From contig NZ_JAUSWW010000001.1 of NCBI RefSeq assembly GCF_030815415.1, forward strand, positions 248,001-312,000: 64,000 nt of DNA. The letters run 5' to 3'. The first letter of the stretch is position 1. Each line of letters opens with the position of its first letter. The notes below the pieces were generated by a model, which saw only the letters and a list, made by a program, of their open reading frames with translations, was not told the DNA's origin and searched no databases. Made by a program: the position numbers and the translations under genes. Below, in pieces: positions 51,515 to 60,287 of the stretch. The DNA comes from Streptomyces canus. GTDB lineage: Bacteria; Actinomycetota; Actinomycetes; Streptomycetales; Streptomycetaceae.

Positions 51515-52648
51515 TCAGCTCTCGTTGGTCGTACGGCGCCTGCGCGCGAAGTAGACCGCGGCAATGCCGGCCGCCACGACGGCGAGACCGGCACCCGCGA
51601 GGACGGGGGTGCTGCTCGACGCGCCGGTTTCGGCGAGGTCTCCGTTCGTGGACGGCTGGTTCGCCCCCGTGCCGCTGCCGGTGCCGCTGCCGCTGCCGCT
51701 GCCCGTGCTGGTGCCGGGCTCGGGCGTGGCCGAGTCGTCAGGGGTGGGGGTAGGGGACGGACTCGCACCGGGCACGTCGTTGTCGGCGAGCTGCGCCGCG
51801 AAGGCGCCGGCGATCAGCTTGTGGCCGTCGGCGTTGGGGTGGGGGTCCTTCTTCGTGCACGCCCAGGTCAGCTGGCAGATCTTGGCCACGTTGGCCGGCA
51901 CCTCACCCGCGCCGGGCACGTTGACCTGGGTGGTGAAGTCGTCCGAGGAGAAGGCCCCGGCCACGTCCGCCACCTTGAAGCCGGTGGACTTGTACACCTG
52001 GGTGATGCCCGTGTTGGCGACCCCGACCAGGGGTGCCGACTCCTTGGCGGCCTGCTGACCCGCGGCGCCCAGCAGCCAGGTCGCCAGGAACGGGTTGTAG
52101 TACGTCGATCCCACGAACTGGGTGTTCTTCGTGCCCGCCTCGCGGAGCGCGCCCGCGATCTGGGCGATGTTCTTCGCCATGGTCTGGCTCCGGCTGTTCA
52201 GGCACGCCCCGTCGAGGGTGCCGGCCGGGCCGACGCAGTTGAGGAGGATGTCGTTCGCGCCCACGCTGAGGGTCACGTAGGCGACCTTGCCGCGGTGCTG
52301 GGCCAAGGCCTGCAGGGCGGCGTCCAGTTGGGACTTGGCGTGCGGGTAGTCGCACTTGCCGCCCTTGATCAGAGACTCGGTGGTCTCAGCGGTGCAGCCG
52401 AGGCGTATGTGCTTCAGTCCGGGGGTGCGCTGCTTGAGCTGCGCGTAGAGCTGGTCGGTGTAGGCGAGGTCGGTGTCCTTGTCGACGTTCGGCTGGTAAC
52501 CCGTGGTCAGGGAGTCGCCGAGCGAGATGTAGTACGTGGCGTCCTTGCCGTTGGTCGCCTCGTCGGCGATGGCCGGTCCGGGCGTGCTCAACGCGATCGC
52601 CGCAGCAGAGATGGCCAGTCCGGGGCCGAAACGCTGGAGGAATCTCAT
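51515..52648 (-). CDS. SGNH/GDSL hydrolase with LAETG sortase anchor
   Basis: 377 residues from ATG 52648 (MRFLQRFGPGLAISAAAIAL); a GTG four codons upstream is possible. The signal peptide ends near residue 29 (IADEA). The catalytic blocks are SLGDSLTTGYQPN with the nucleophile Ser, SVGANDILLNC, and DPHPNADGHKLI with the Asp-His pair. A proline/threonine/serine/glycine linker (GASPSPTPTPDDSATPEPG) leads to LAETGASSS, a membrane segment and RRRRTT, a class E sortase signal (LAXTG) of Streptomyces. The enzyme should be fixed to the cell wall; lipase or carbohydrate esterase activity is possible. Confidence 0.92.
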   Translation of the reverse strand: MRFLQRFGPGLAISAAAIALSTPGPAIADEATNGKDATYYISLGDSLTTGYQPNVDKDTDLAYTDQLYAQLKQRTPGLKHIRLGCTAETTESLIKGGKCDYPHAKSQLDAALQALAQHRGKVAYVTLSVGANDILLNCVGPAGTLDGACLNSRSQTMAKNIAQIAGALREAGTKNTQFVGSTYYNPFLATWLLGAAGQQAAKESAPLVGVANTGITQVYKSTGFKVADVAGAFSSDDFTTQVNVPGAGEVPANVAKICQLTWACTKKDPHPNADGHKLIAGAFAAQLADNDVPGASPSPTPTPDDSATPEPGTSTGSGSGSGTGSGTGANQPSTNGDLAETGASSSTPVLAGAGLAVVAAGIAAVYFARRRRTTNES

Positions 52649-53228
52649 CACTTGGTGCACTTTCAGTTGTGTGGGGGGTCCGAAATGCCGATCAGCATGG
52701 GGTGAGACATGGCGGGAAGCAGCGCAACTCAGCCGCCACGGTTCCCGGGCACCCGAAGAAGGCCTTTCTGAAAAGCCTAGATGGGATGTATGCCGCCGAT
52801 GAGCTTGCGGGTTCTGCCCGGGTTAATTTCGGGTGCGGGCGTCAATCTAGGGGGCTGGCCACCGGCTTGGCTGTGGGAAGGCCGACAAAGTGACGGATCC
52901 TCTGACACGTGTAACGGCCAAAATGATCCCATCAATTCGCACTTGGTGACGGGACCCGTTGGTAGCCTGTCTGTCGGTGATCGACTGGGGAGGTTCTCCT
53001 CTCAGAAACAGGCACTGAGAGGGTGTTTTCATCGCCATTAAGGTGCTTTAGGTAGATATCCATGCCTGATCTGGTGGGGGCGATGGGGTTGATGCGATCT
53101 GCGTTGCGGGAGGGTTGATTAAGCGGGTGTCTTGGTCTGGCTGCTCCTGTTTCATCCCAAGGCGCCGGATTACGCGCCGTGCGCTTCGAGCGCTGGAACG
53201 CGCGCCTGGGCTCTGTGGGTAGTCCGGG
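52649..53228. other. 580-bp spacer, no supportable gene
   Basis: The part next to the SGNH gene must hold its promoter. A minus-strand frame at 52932-53060 (MDIYLKHLNGDENTLSVPV) is open but without ribosome site. CTCTCAG/CTGAGAG at 52999-53021 followed by GGTGTTTTC may be a terminator. Composition is unusually AT-rich for this window. Confidence 0.4.
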
Positions 53229-53231
53229 ATC

Positions 53232-53423
53232 GTGCCTGAACGCCGTCGTTATCCGAGCGATCTGTCCGATGCCCGCTGGGAGTTGGTCGAGCCGATCCTG
53301 ACCGCCTGGCGGGCCGAACGCCGCGGCCGCGGACTGGACATCGGCCGTCCACCGAACCACGACCTACGCAGCCTGCTCGACGCGGTCCTCTACGGTGGAG
53401 CCGCACAGCGTTTTCGCAGGTGA
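53232..53423 (+). pseudogene. N-terminal fragment of an IS5-family transposase
   Basis: The frame opens GTGCCTGAACGC (MPERRRYPSDLSDARWELVE) and continues PILTAWRAERRGRGLDIGRP and DHDLRSLLDAVLYG-like residues, the conserved start of a common Streptomyces IS5-group transposase. After LLDAVLYGG the match ends abruptly and the frame stops. The rest of the element, with the catalytic residues, is missing. It is a different IS5 type from the element at 24382. Confidence 0.8.
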
Positions 53424-53649
53424 GCCGCCTGATCGCAGACTAGCGCGTCGTTAAGCCCGTTCGGAAAATCTCGTCCAGCACTCCAGCGCCTGGTCTGCGA
53501 CGAGTTCAGCGGGGCAGCGCCCGGCGTGCACTGGTCGCGCCCCCGCTCGCCGGGTGCTGTCGATGACCGCGTCCGCGATGCCCCCTCGGCGCCGCGAACA
53601 CGGCCGCTTCGTGATGTCGGCACCTGCCTGACAGGCGTCTGGCGGCAGG

Positions 53650-56600
53650 TCAGCGGAGCCGGGCGGTCAGGTGATATCGGCCCGAGGGCAACCTGTACGA
53701 GGCCACACCGTCCTTGTGGCCGAGGAGACGCACCCCGTCCACTCGGGCCAGCGGAGTCCGTCCTTCGCGTACGGCATCGGCGGAGATGACTGAAAGGCGC
53801 AGCGTCGCCTCGCTGTTGGCGGGCACGAGCGCGTCGTACACAAGGCTCCCGCCTCCGTCCTCCATCTTCCACTCGCTCCTGATCTCGCCGTACGGCGACT
53901 CGTGCGAGCCCGACACCTGCGTGATCCTGGCGGTGGGATCGATGTGGGGTTGCAGGACGAAGTGCTTGAAGCCGGGGCTGTCCGGGTCGCGGGCGATGCC
54001 GGCCATGTAGGCGTACATCCACTCCATGATCGCGCCGTAGGCGTAGTGGTTGAAGGAGTTCATGCTTACCGGCCCGAACCCGTCCTCCTTGGAGTAGGAG
54101 TTCCATCGCTCCCAGACGGTGGTGGCGCCGTTCTTCACGGAGAACAGCCAGGACGGCAAGGCGTCCTGGTGGAGCAGCTTGTACGCCAGGTCCGCGCGCC
54201 CCTCGTCGGTGAGGATGGGGGCGAGGACGTTGACGCCGAGGAAGCCGACGGACAGCGTGTTCTCGGCGTACCTGACCCGGCTGCTGTTCGGGTGCGCCGC
54301 CTTGTAGGCTTCGTCGTTGCCGATGTTGTCGGCGAGATGCCCGACGAGTGTGCGGCGTTGGGCCTCCGTCTCGTAGAAACCGAGCTTGAGGACCCAGAGC
54401 AGCGCCGTCTGGCTGTTGTCCTCCGTCTTCTGGTTGGGGTCGGAGCCCGGTTCGATCGGGGAGGCGTCGCCGAGGCTGGACTTGACCGTGACCGCGCCGC
54501 CCTCGGTGCTCAGGTACTTGGTGATGAACGCCTGCCTGATGCGTCCGAAGAGCCGGTCGTACACCTCTCCCTCCGCCGTCCTGCCGATCGCGCGGGCCAT
54601 CTGTGCCATCAGCCGGGTGCTGTAGCCGTAGTAGACGTCGCTCATCAGCTGGGCGCTGGTCTTCTGGGGCCCCAGCCAGTCGCCGGTGAGGGAGCCCTGT
54701 CCGGCATAGGTGTCGCCGGTCTGCTCCTGGATCCAGTCCAGGTAGCGGGTCATCGCCGGCCAGTTGTCCTTGACGATGGTCGCGTCCCCGGTCATCTGCC
54801 ACACGGCCCAGGGCACGATGACACCGGTGTCCGCCCAACCGCTGCCGCCGCCAGGGAAGTTGAATCGTCCGGTGGGGGCGACCCCGGTGAACTGGGCTTT
54901 GTCCGTACCGTAGATGGCCTGGGAGTCGACGACCGTGTCCTGGAAGTGGCTGAGGAAGACCCCGGCGTCCACGTTGTACAGACCCGTCGTGGAGAAGACC
55001 TGGGTGTCGCCGGTCCAGCCGAGGCGTTCGTCGCGCTGCGGGCAGTCGGTGGGCACCCAGAGGTAGTTGCCGCGCTGACCCCAACGGATGTTGCTCGCAA
55101 GCTGGTTGATGTCGGGATCGTTGGTGGTGAAGGTACCGATCTCGCGGATCGCGGAGGTGGCGACCTTTCCGGTTAGGCCGGCGATCGTGACGGTGTCCGT
55201 CGTGGTGACGGACACATAACGGAAGCCATAGAAGGTCAGGCAGTCCTGGTGGGTCTCGCCGTGCCGGTCGCCCTTGAGGATGTAGGTGCTAGTGGCCTTG
55301 GCGCTTCGGAGATTGGCCCGGTAGAGGGAGCCCTCGGGGCCGTCCGCGCCGGTGCTGTCGTCATTGAGCATCTCGCCGAACCTGAACTCGACCTTGGCTC
55401 CGGCGGGGCCGCGCAGGCTGTAGCGGGCCACACCGACCATGTTCTGACCGAGGTCGAAGACGGCCGTCTCGCCACTGCCGATCGTGGCCGAGGCGGAGGC
55501 CGCCTTCACGGGGTCGGTCACCGTCCGGGCGGGGTCCACGACGATGCGGCCCCTGCCGTTGGGGCTGCCGTCCTGCCCGGTCACCCCCGTGGCGACGGTG
55601 ATCGACCGCGGTCGCCGATCCCAACGGTCCATGAAGCGCGCGGTCTCGCCCGGGTAGACGAGGAGCTGCGCGTCCGGGAACTTGTCCTCGAAGGCGACTC
55701 GCTCCACGTCCGACCAGGCGGAGTCGTCGAACCCGTGCGCTGTCCAGCCCGGCAGCTCCATCCGGGCGTCGTAGGTCTGGCCGTCGTAGATGTCGTCGGC
55801 GCGGTAGGGGCCGGTGTCGGTGGCCTTCCAGCCGCCGTCCGGCCCGGTGACGACCGTCTGCGACGTCCCGTCGGCGTACCGGATCAGTAGCTTGGCCTTG
55901 ACGGCCAAGGCGTTGCCGTCCGCCGAGTAGTACGTACTGCCGTCGGATATACGGCCGTTGTACCAGCCGTTACCCAGGACGAACCCGAGGGTGACGTCCG
56001 CGCGCTCTCGCGTCACGAGGTCCGTGACGTCATACGTCATGTAGTTGACGCGCGCGTCGTAGTTCGTCGAGCCCGGGGGGAGCAGTTCGATCGCGGTGCC
56101 GTCGTCCTGCGGGACGGTCACGTGGCGTCCGTTGACATAGGCCTCGTACACGCCGAGGGCCGAGACGTACAGCCGCGCCTCGCGGATCCCCTTTTTCAGA
56201 ACCACTTGCCTCCGAAGCATCGGCGCCCCAGCCGAGTTGGGGACCTTCCCCTTCATCCCGATCCACTGCGAGCCCTCCCATCCGCCGACGCCGTCAGTGC
56301 TCATGAGGCCGGTCTCGAAGAAGGCGGGGGGCGCCGTACCGACCGGACGGCCTTCGGCGTCCCAGACGGTGACGGTCCAGTGGTAGCGGGTTGAGGTGTT
56401 CAGCGCCCTGCCCGCGTAGCGGACAGCCACGGAATCGGCGGAGCGTACGCGGCCGCTGTCCCAGACGTCCGCGCGACTGGCCGTCAGCCTGTCCCGTGAG
56501 CTCGCCACCAGGATCTGGTAGGCCCCCTGGCTCCGCCCGCGCGACGCGGACCGCATGCGCCAGCCGAAGCGCGGCCGCTCGGCGTCCACGCCCAGGGGGT

Positions 56601-56730
56601 CGGTGCGGTGTTCCACGGTCAGTCCGGTCACCGCGGCGTCCGGACGGCGGGACGGTGCCGCCTGCGCGGTGGCCGAGCCGCCCACGGCGCCGGCCACTAC
56701 CGGCACCGCGCCGGCCGTCGCCACGAGCAT
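53650..56730 (-). CDS. GH78 alpha-L-rhamnosidase
   Basis: 1026 residues from ATG 56730. GH78 marks: N-terminal beta-domains (TVEHRTDPLGVDAERPRFGW, YHWTVTVWDAEGRPVG), a rhamnose-binding-type module, ETAVFDLGQNMVGVARYSLR, and the (alpha/alpha)6 barrel with DCPQRDERLGWTGD near residue 565 containing the general acid, plus a C-terminal beta-sandwich (SGSHESPYGEIRSEW). It removes terminal alpha-L-rhamnose. The annotated start leaves a signal peptide without arginines; just upstream, in the +1 frame, MPRRRQRGNP followed by RRTMLVATAG would make a proper Tat signal if one base near 56740 were removed. Last gene of the LacI-controlled importer operon. Confidence 0.92.
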   Translation of the reverse strand: MLVATAGAVPVVAGAVGGSATAQAAPSRRPDAAVTGLTVEHRTDPLGVDAERPRFGWRMRSASRGRSQGAYQILVASSRDRLTASRADVWDSGRVRSADSVAVRYAGRALNTSTRYHWTVTVWDAEGRPVGTAPPAFFETGLMSTDGVGGWEGSQWIGMKGKVPNSAGAPMLRRQVVLKKGIREARLYVSALGVYEAYVNGRHVTVPQDDGTAIELLPPGSTNYDARVNYMTYDVTDLVTRERADVTLGFVLGNGWYNGRISDGSTYYSADGNALAVKAKLLIRYADGTSQTVVTGPDGGWKATDTGPYRADDIYDGQTYDARMELPGWTAHGFDDSAWSDVERVAFEDKFPDAQLLVYPGETARFMDRWDRRPRSITVATGVTGQDGSPNGRGRIVVDPARTVTDPVKAASASATIGSGETAVFDLGQNMVGVARYSLRGPAGAKVEFRFGEMLNDDSTGADGPEGSLYRANLRSAKATSTYILKGDRHGETHQDCLTFYGFRYVSVTTTDTVTIAGLTGKVATSAIREIGTFTTNDPDINQLASNIRWGQRGNYLWVPTDCPQRDERLGWTGDTQVFSTTGLYNVDAGVFLSHFQDTVVDSQAIYGTDKAQFTGVAPTGRFNFPGGGSGWADTGVIVPWAVWQMTGDATIVKDNWPAMTRYLDWIQEQTGDTYAGQGSLTGDWLGPQKTSAQLMSDVYYGYSTRLMAQMARAIGRTAEGEVYDRLFGRIRQAFITKYLSTEGGAVTVKSSLGDASPIEPGSDPNQKTEDNSQTALLWVLKLGFYETEAQRRTLVGHLADNIGNDEAYKAAHPNSSRVRYAENTLSVGFLGVNVLAPILTDEGRADLAYKLLHQDALPSWLFSVKNGATTVWERWNSYSKEDGFGPVSMNSFNHYAYGAIMEWMYAYMAGIARDPDSPGFKHFVLQPHIDPTARITQVSGSHESPYGEIRSEWKMEDGGGSLVYDALVPANSEATLRLSVISADAVREGRTPLARVDGVRLLGHKDGVASYRLPSGRYHLTARLR

Positions 56731-56855
56731 GGTTCTACGGCGGATTCCCGCGTTGCCTCCGCCGGGGCATCGCTCTTGCCGAGGTCACGGTCCGTGCCGT
56801 CCGCATGGTGGGGTGCATTGCTCACACCGTCATCCCTTCGGGTGTTGGGGGGTGG

Positions 56856-58121
56856 TCAGGAGCCGGACTTGTAGTCGGTGTCCATCTCGGCGAGGAGCTT
56901 TTCGGGCGTGGACTGGCCGCTGAAGATCTCCTGAAGGCCGCTGAGCATGGTCTGCTGGACCTTGGCGTTGGGCCACAGCTGGTCCATGAACGGCACGGTG
57001 CGGTCCGACGTGATGAACTTGGACAGTTCGGCCAGGGACGGATCCGCCACGTACCCCGTGTCCGGCAGGGAGGGCAGACCGCCCTGCTTCTTGACGAACA
57101 GGTTCATGCCCTCGTGCGACATCACGAAGTTCACGAACTTCAGGGCGAGTTCCTTGTTCTTCGCCTTGGCGTTGACGCCGTAGCCGGCGCCCGCAGCCGC
57201 CGGGATGAGGGTCTGGGAGGGGTCATCGGTGGCGGGGAGCGCCTTGAGCGTGAACGTGCCCTTCGGGTTCTTGCCCTTCAGGAGGGCGATCACCCAGTTG
57301 CCCTGGATGATGCCGAGGGTCTTTCCGGAGGCGGCGAGGGCTTGGCTGGCTTCGTAGTTGGTGCCCAGCGGGTTCTTCTGGAAGCAGCCGGTCTTCTCCA
57401 TCGTGAGGTACTTGTCCAGGGCGGTGGCCCACTGCGACTGGGCGAAGGTGGCCTGGCCCGCCTGCATCTGCTGGTCGAAGTCGCGGTCCGGGCCGTAGAC
57501 GGTGGTGGCGACCAGTGCGTACAGGACGAGTTGGGTCACCCAGTTGTCCTGGTTGCCGAGGGCGAAGGCCGGGGTTCCCTTGGCCTTCGCGGCCTTGCAG
57601 AAGGCCAGCAGGTCGGTCCAGGTGTCCGGCGCGGTGAGCCCGGCCTTCTGCACGGCCTGCTCGTTGTAGACGGCGCCGATGCCGTTCTGGCCGAAGATCG
57701 CGTTGTACGTCTTGCCCTCGTACTGCGCGACGGTCTTGATGGCGTCCGGCATCTTGGCGGCCCAGGACTGGTCCGAAAGGTCGCGCAGATAGCCGGGCTT
57801 GGCCAGGACGACCGTGGCGCCCGGGTTGCCGTTGCCGGGCCAGACCGACATCACGTCGGGTGCGGTGCCCGAGGACAGCTGGGTGCGGATCTGCTGCTGG
57901 TACTGGTCGGCGCCGCTGGTGGTGTAGCGGACCTTGACGCCGGGGTTGGCCTTCTCGAAGGCCTTGACGACGTCCTCGACGGAGCCCTGGTCGACCGAGG
58001 CGAGCGTCAGGGTCTTCGATCCCCCGCCGGAGTCTCCTGCCCTGGTACCGCCGCTGCAGGCGGCCAACACCGCCACGGATGTCACCGCGGCGATCAGGGC
58101 CGGGAGTGTGCGTGTCTTCAT
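56856..58121 (-). CDS. sugar-binding lipoprotein of ABC importer
   Basis: 421 residues from ATG 58121 behind GAGGGGGACTTC. The signal ends at the lipobox VLAAC with Cys22. The mature protein is a family-1 solute-binding protein (LTLASVDQGSVEDVVKAFEK, DVMSVWPGNGNPGATVVLAK, GIIQGNWVIALLKG). Third gene of an operon after two permeases and followed by the GH78 rhamnosidase, so it should bind rhamnose-containing oligosaccharide. Regulated by the LacI-type protein encoded divergently. Confidence 0.93.
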   Translation of the reverse strand: MKTRTLPALIAAVTSVAVLAACSGGTRAGDSGGGSKTLTLASVDQGSVEDVVKAFEKANPGVKVRYTTSGADQYQQQIRTQLSSGTAPDVMSVWPGNGNPGATVVLAKPGYLRDLSDQSWAAKMPDAIKTVAQYEGKTYNAIFGQNGIGAVYNEQAVQKAGLTAPDTWTDLLAFCKAAKAKGTPAFALGNQDNWVTQLVLYALVATTVYGPDRDFDQQMQAGQATFAQSQWATALDKYLTMEKTGCFQKNPLGTNYEASQALAASGKTLGIIQGNWVIALLKGKNPKGTFTLKALPATDDPSQTLIPAAAGAGYGVNAKAKNKELALKFVNFVMSHEGMNLFVKKQGGLPSLPDTGYVADPSLAELSKFITSDRTVPFMDQLWPNAKVQQTMLSGLQEIFSGQSTPEKLLAEMDTDYKSGS

Positions 58122-58176
58122 GAAGTCCCCCTCGAGGAAGAGCAACCGAACATGAGGGACGGGTGGGCGGTGTGTG

Positions 58177-58998
58177 TCATCCGCGCAGCCCACCCGCGAA
58201 GCCGTTGATGATGCTGCGCTGGAGCAGGAAGTAGACGAGCAGGACGGGCAGGATGCTGATCACCAGTGCGGCGAAGATGAGGTTCCAGTCGGTGACGTAC
58301 TGGCCGACGAAACCAGCGATGGAGACCGGCATGGTCTGCTGCGCGCTGCCGCTGAGGTACAGCAACGGGGTGAAGAAGTCGTTCCAGATGGCGACCGTGT
58401 TGAGCACCAGAGCGGTCACCGTGATCGGTTTGAGCATCGGCAGGACGATGTACCGGAAGCCCTGCAGCGAGGTGCAGCCGTCGATCAGTGCCGCGTCCTC
58501 GAAGTCCCGGGGCAAGGCGCGCAGAAAGCCGACGTACAGGAAGACGGTGAAGGGCACCTGCAGACCGGAGTAGAAGAGGACCAACGCCCAGGGGGTGCCG
58601 AGGAGCCCCATGTCCCGCATGGTCTGGTAGAGCGGCAGGGCCGCCAGTTGGAACGGCAGGACCAGGCCCAGGAGGAAGGTCAGATACGTTCCCCGGGACC
58701 AGCGGGCCGCCACCCGGGCCAGGGGGTACGCCGCGAGCGACGAGACGGCCAGCACGATGACGACACTGCACACCGTCACCAGCACGCTGTTGACCAACGC
58801 CCCGCCCAGCGCGCCCTGCTGCCAGGCCTGGGTGAAGTTGGCGAGGGTGGGTGAGGTGGTCGGGCTGATCGGTGAGGAGGTGTCCGACGCCGGGCGTACG
58901 GCCAGGTTGACCAGGACGTACACCGGGAAGCCCACGACCAGGGCCGCGGCGATCATCGCCAGTTCCAGCGCGAGGGTGCGGCGGCGGTAGCGGATCAT
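58177..58998 (-). CDS. sugar ABC transporter permease (MalG type)
   Basis: 273 residues with six membrane segments, beginning ALELAMIAAALVVGFPVYVL. The coupling loop is DAALIDGCTSLQGFRYIVLP near residue 170, and the C-terminus QRSIINGFAGGLRG is typical. The ATG overlaps the stop of the other permease by four bases. Part of the importer operon with the GH78 enzyme; no ATPase gene nearby. Confidence 0.93.
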   Translation of the reverse strand: MIRYRRRTLALELAMIAAALVVGFPVYVLVNLAVRPASDTSSPISPTTSPTLANFTQAWQQGALGGALVNSVLVTVCSVVIVLAVSSLAAYPLARVAARWSRGTYLTFLLGLVLPFQLAALPLYQTMRDMGLLGTPWALVLFYSGLQVPFTVFLYVGFLRALPRDFEDAALIDGCTSLQGFRYIVLPMLKPITVTALVLNTVAIWNDFFTPLLYLSGSAQQTMPVSIAGFVGQYVTDWNLIFAALVISILPVLLVYFLLQRSIINGFAGGLRG

Positions 58999-59942
58999 GA
59001 GACGGCCCTCTCGTTGCGGGACAGCACCAGGTACTGACCGGTCGAGACGACTGCCACGATGATCGTGAGGACGACCGCGAGCGCGATGCTGTAGCCGAAC
59101 TCGCCGAGCGTGAAGGCGTCCTTGTAGATCAGGGTGGAGAGGGTGTCGGTGGCGTGGCCGGGGCCGCCGCTGGTCAACGCGTAGACCTGGTCGAAGAGTT
59201 TGATGCCGCCGATGATCGACAGCATCAGGTTGATGGTGAGGGCCGGGGCCAGCAGCGGGCGCGTGACCGACCAGAAGCGGCGCACGGGGCCCGCCCCGTC
59301 GATGGCAGCCGCCTCATGGATCTCCTTGGGCACGGACTGGAGTCCGGCCAGGAAGATGACCATCGAGTAGCCGGCGTACTGCCAGACGATCACTCCGATC
59401 ACCGACCACAGAGCGACCTGCGGACTGCCCAGCCAGTCCTGCTGCCAGCCGTCCAGCCCCGCGGCGCCGAGCAGGCTGTTGACCGCGCCGTCCGGGCCGA
59501 GCAGGTTGCGCCAGAGGTAGGCGGTGACGATCGGGGTGATCACGGCCGGGGCGAACAGGAACACCCGGAGCGCGTTGCGGGACTTGATCGCCGAGTTGAC
59601 GCCGAGGGCCAGCAGCAGACCCACGGCGTTCTGGACGACCGTGATCGACACGGCGATCAGCAGGGTGTGCCAGATGGCCTGCATTGCGTCGGGGTCGTCG
59701 AGTATGTCGGAGAAGTTGTCCAGGCCGATGAACGAGAAGTCGGGGTCGAGACCGTCCCAGTCGGTGAAGGCGTAGTAGACACCGCGGACACTCGGCACCA
59801 GGACCACGAAGGCGAACAGCAGCAGCGCGGGCAGCGCGAACCACCAGGGCGGGGTGGTTCGCGCCCGCCGGACCTTCGGCGCCCGCTTCGCATCGGGAGG
59901 CCGGTCATGGTCCGGCAGCTGCTCGTGCGGGGCGAGGGTCAT
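58995..59942 (-). CDS. sugar ABC transporter permease (MalF type)
   Basis: 315 residues from ATG 59942; a longer frame extends over the operator and is rejected. About 33 hydrophilic basic residues precede the first membrane segment (WWFALPALLLFAFVVLVPSV). The coupling loop is EAAAIDGAGPVRRFWSVTRP near residue 210. First gene of the operon; the dyad TGAAACGTTTCA lies 18 bp before the start, where a LacI-type repressor would block transcription. Confidence 0.93.
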   Translation of the reverse strand: MTLAPHEQLPDHDRPPDAKRAPKVRRARTTPPWWFALPALLLFAFVVLVPSVRGVYYAFTDWDGLDPDFSFIGLDNFSDILDDPDAMQAIWHTLLIAVSITVVQNAVGLLLALGVNSAIKSRNALRVFLFAPAVITPIVTAYLWRNLLGPDGAVNSLLGAAGLDGWQQDWLGSPQVALWSVIGVIVWQYAGYSMVIFLAGLQSVPKEIHEAAAIDGAGPVRRFWSVTRPLLAPALTINLMLSIIGGIKLFDQVYALTSGGPGHATDTLSTLIYKDAFTLGEFGYSIALAVVLTIIVAVVSTGQYLVLSRNERAVS

Positions 59943-59959
59943 CGACGCACCTCCTCTCA

Positions 59960-59971
59960 TGAAACGTTTCA
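59960..59971. promoter_or_regulatory. LacI-type operator before the importer operon
   Basis: TGAAACGTTTCA is a perfect 12-bp dyad centred on CG, the form bound by LacI/GalR repressors. It lies just upstream of the first permease gene. Confidence 0.75.
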
Positions 59972-60107
59972 AACAGAGTGTTGAATCGGGGCTCCAGCAC
60001 TGCGGACTGTGTGTGAGGGCGCCGACCGGTTGTCGTGGTGGGTGATGCGGTCCAGGTGTCGGATGGTCCGGTGGTCGGATGCGGGGCCGGATGACCCGGA
60101 GTCCGAT

Positions 60108-60123
60108 GGGTAACGTTTCCCAT
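60108..60123. promoter_or_regulatory. LacI-type operator between importer operon and lacI-type gene
   Basis: TGGGTAACGTTTCCCA is a 16-bp dyad with only one mismatched pair, sharing the AACGTT core with the other sites. Its centre is about 150 bp from the importer-proximal site. Confidence 0.7.
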
Positions 60124-60255
60124 AGGTGTTGCCAGACCCTAGAGAGCGTCCTGCGTGACGTCAAGATGCCGAGCAAGCTGCGCAATTGTTACGACGGCGA
60201 CGCGGCTCAGGGTCTGCGGCGGCTCCACCGAATCACGCATTCCGTCCTACACTCG

Positions 60256-60271
60256 CCGACAACGTTTCCCG
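60256..60271. promoter_or_regulatory. degenerate LacI-type site next to the regulator start
   Basis: CCGACAACGTTTCCCG keeps the AACGTT core and the right half of the stronger sites; it ends 16 bp before the regulator's ATG, compatible with autoregulation. Confidence 0.5.
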
Positions 60272-60287
60272 AAGGGACAGGAACCGG

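Noticed and set aside
52932..53360. Minus-strand open frame in the spacer before the IS5 fragment
   Set aside because: No ribosome site, no recognised domain, and partly antisense to the transposase fragment.
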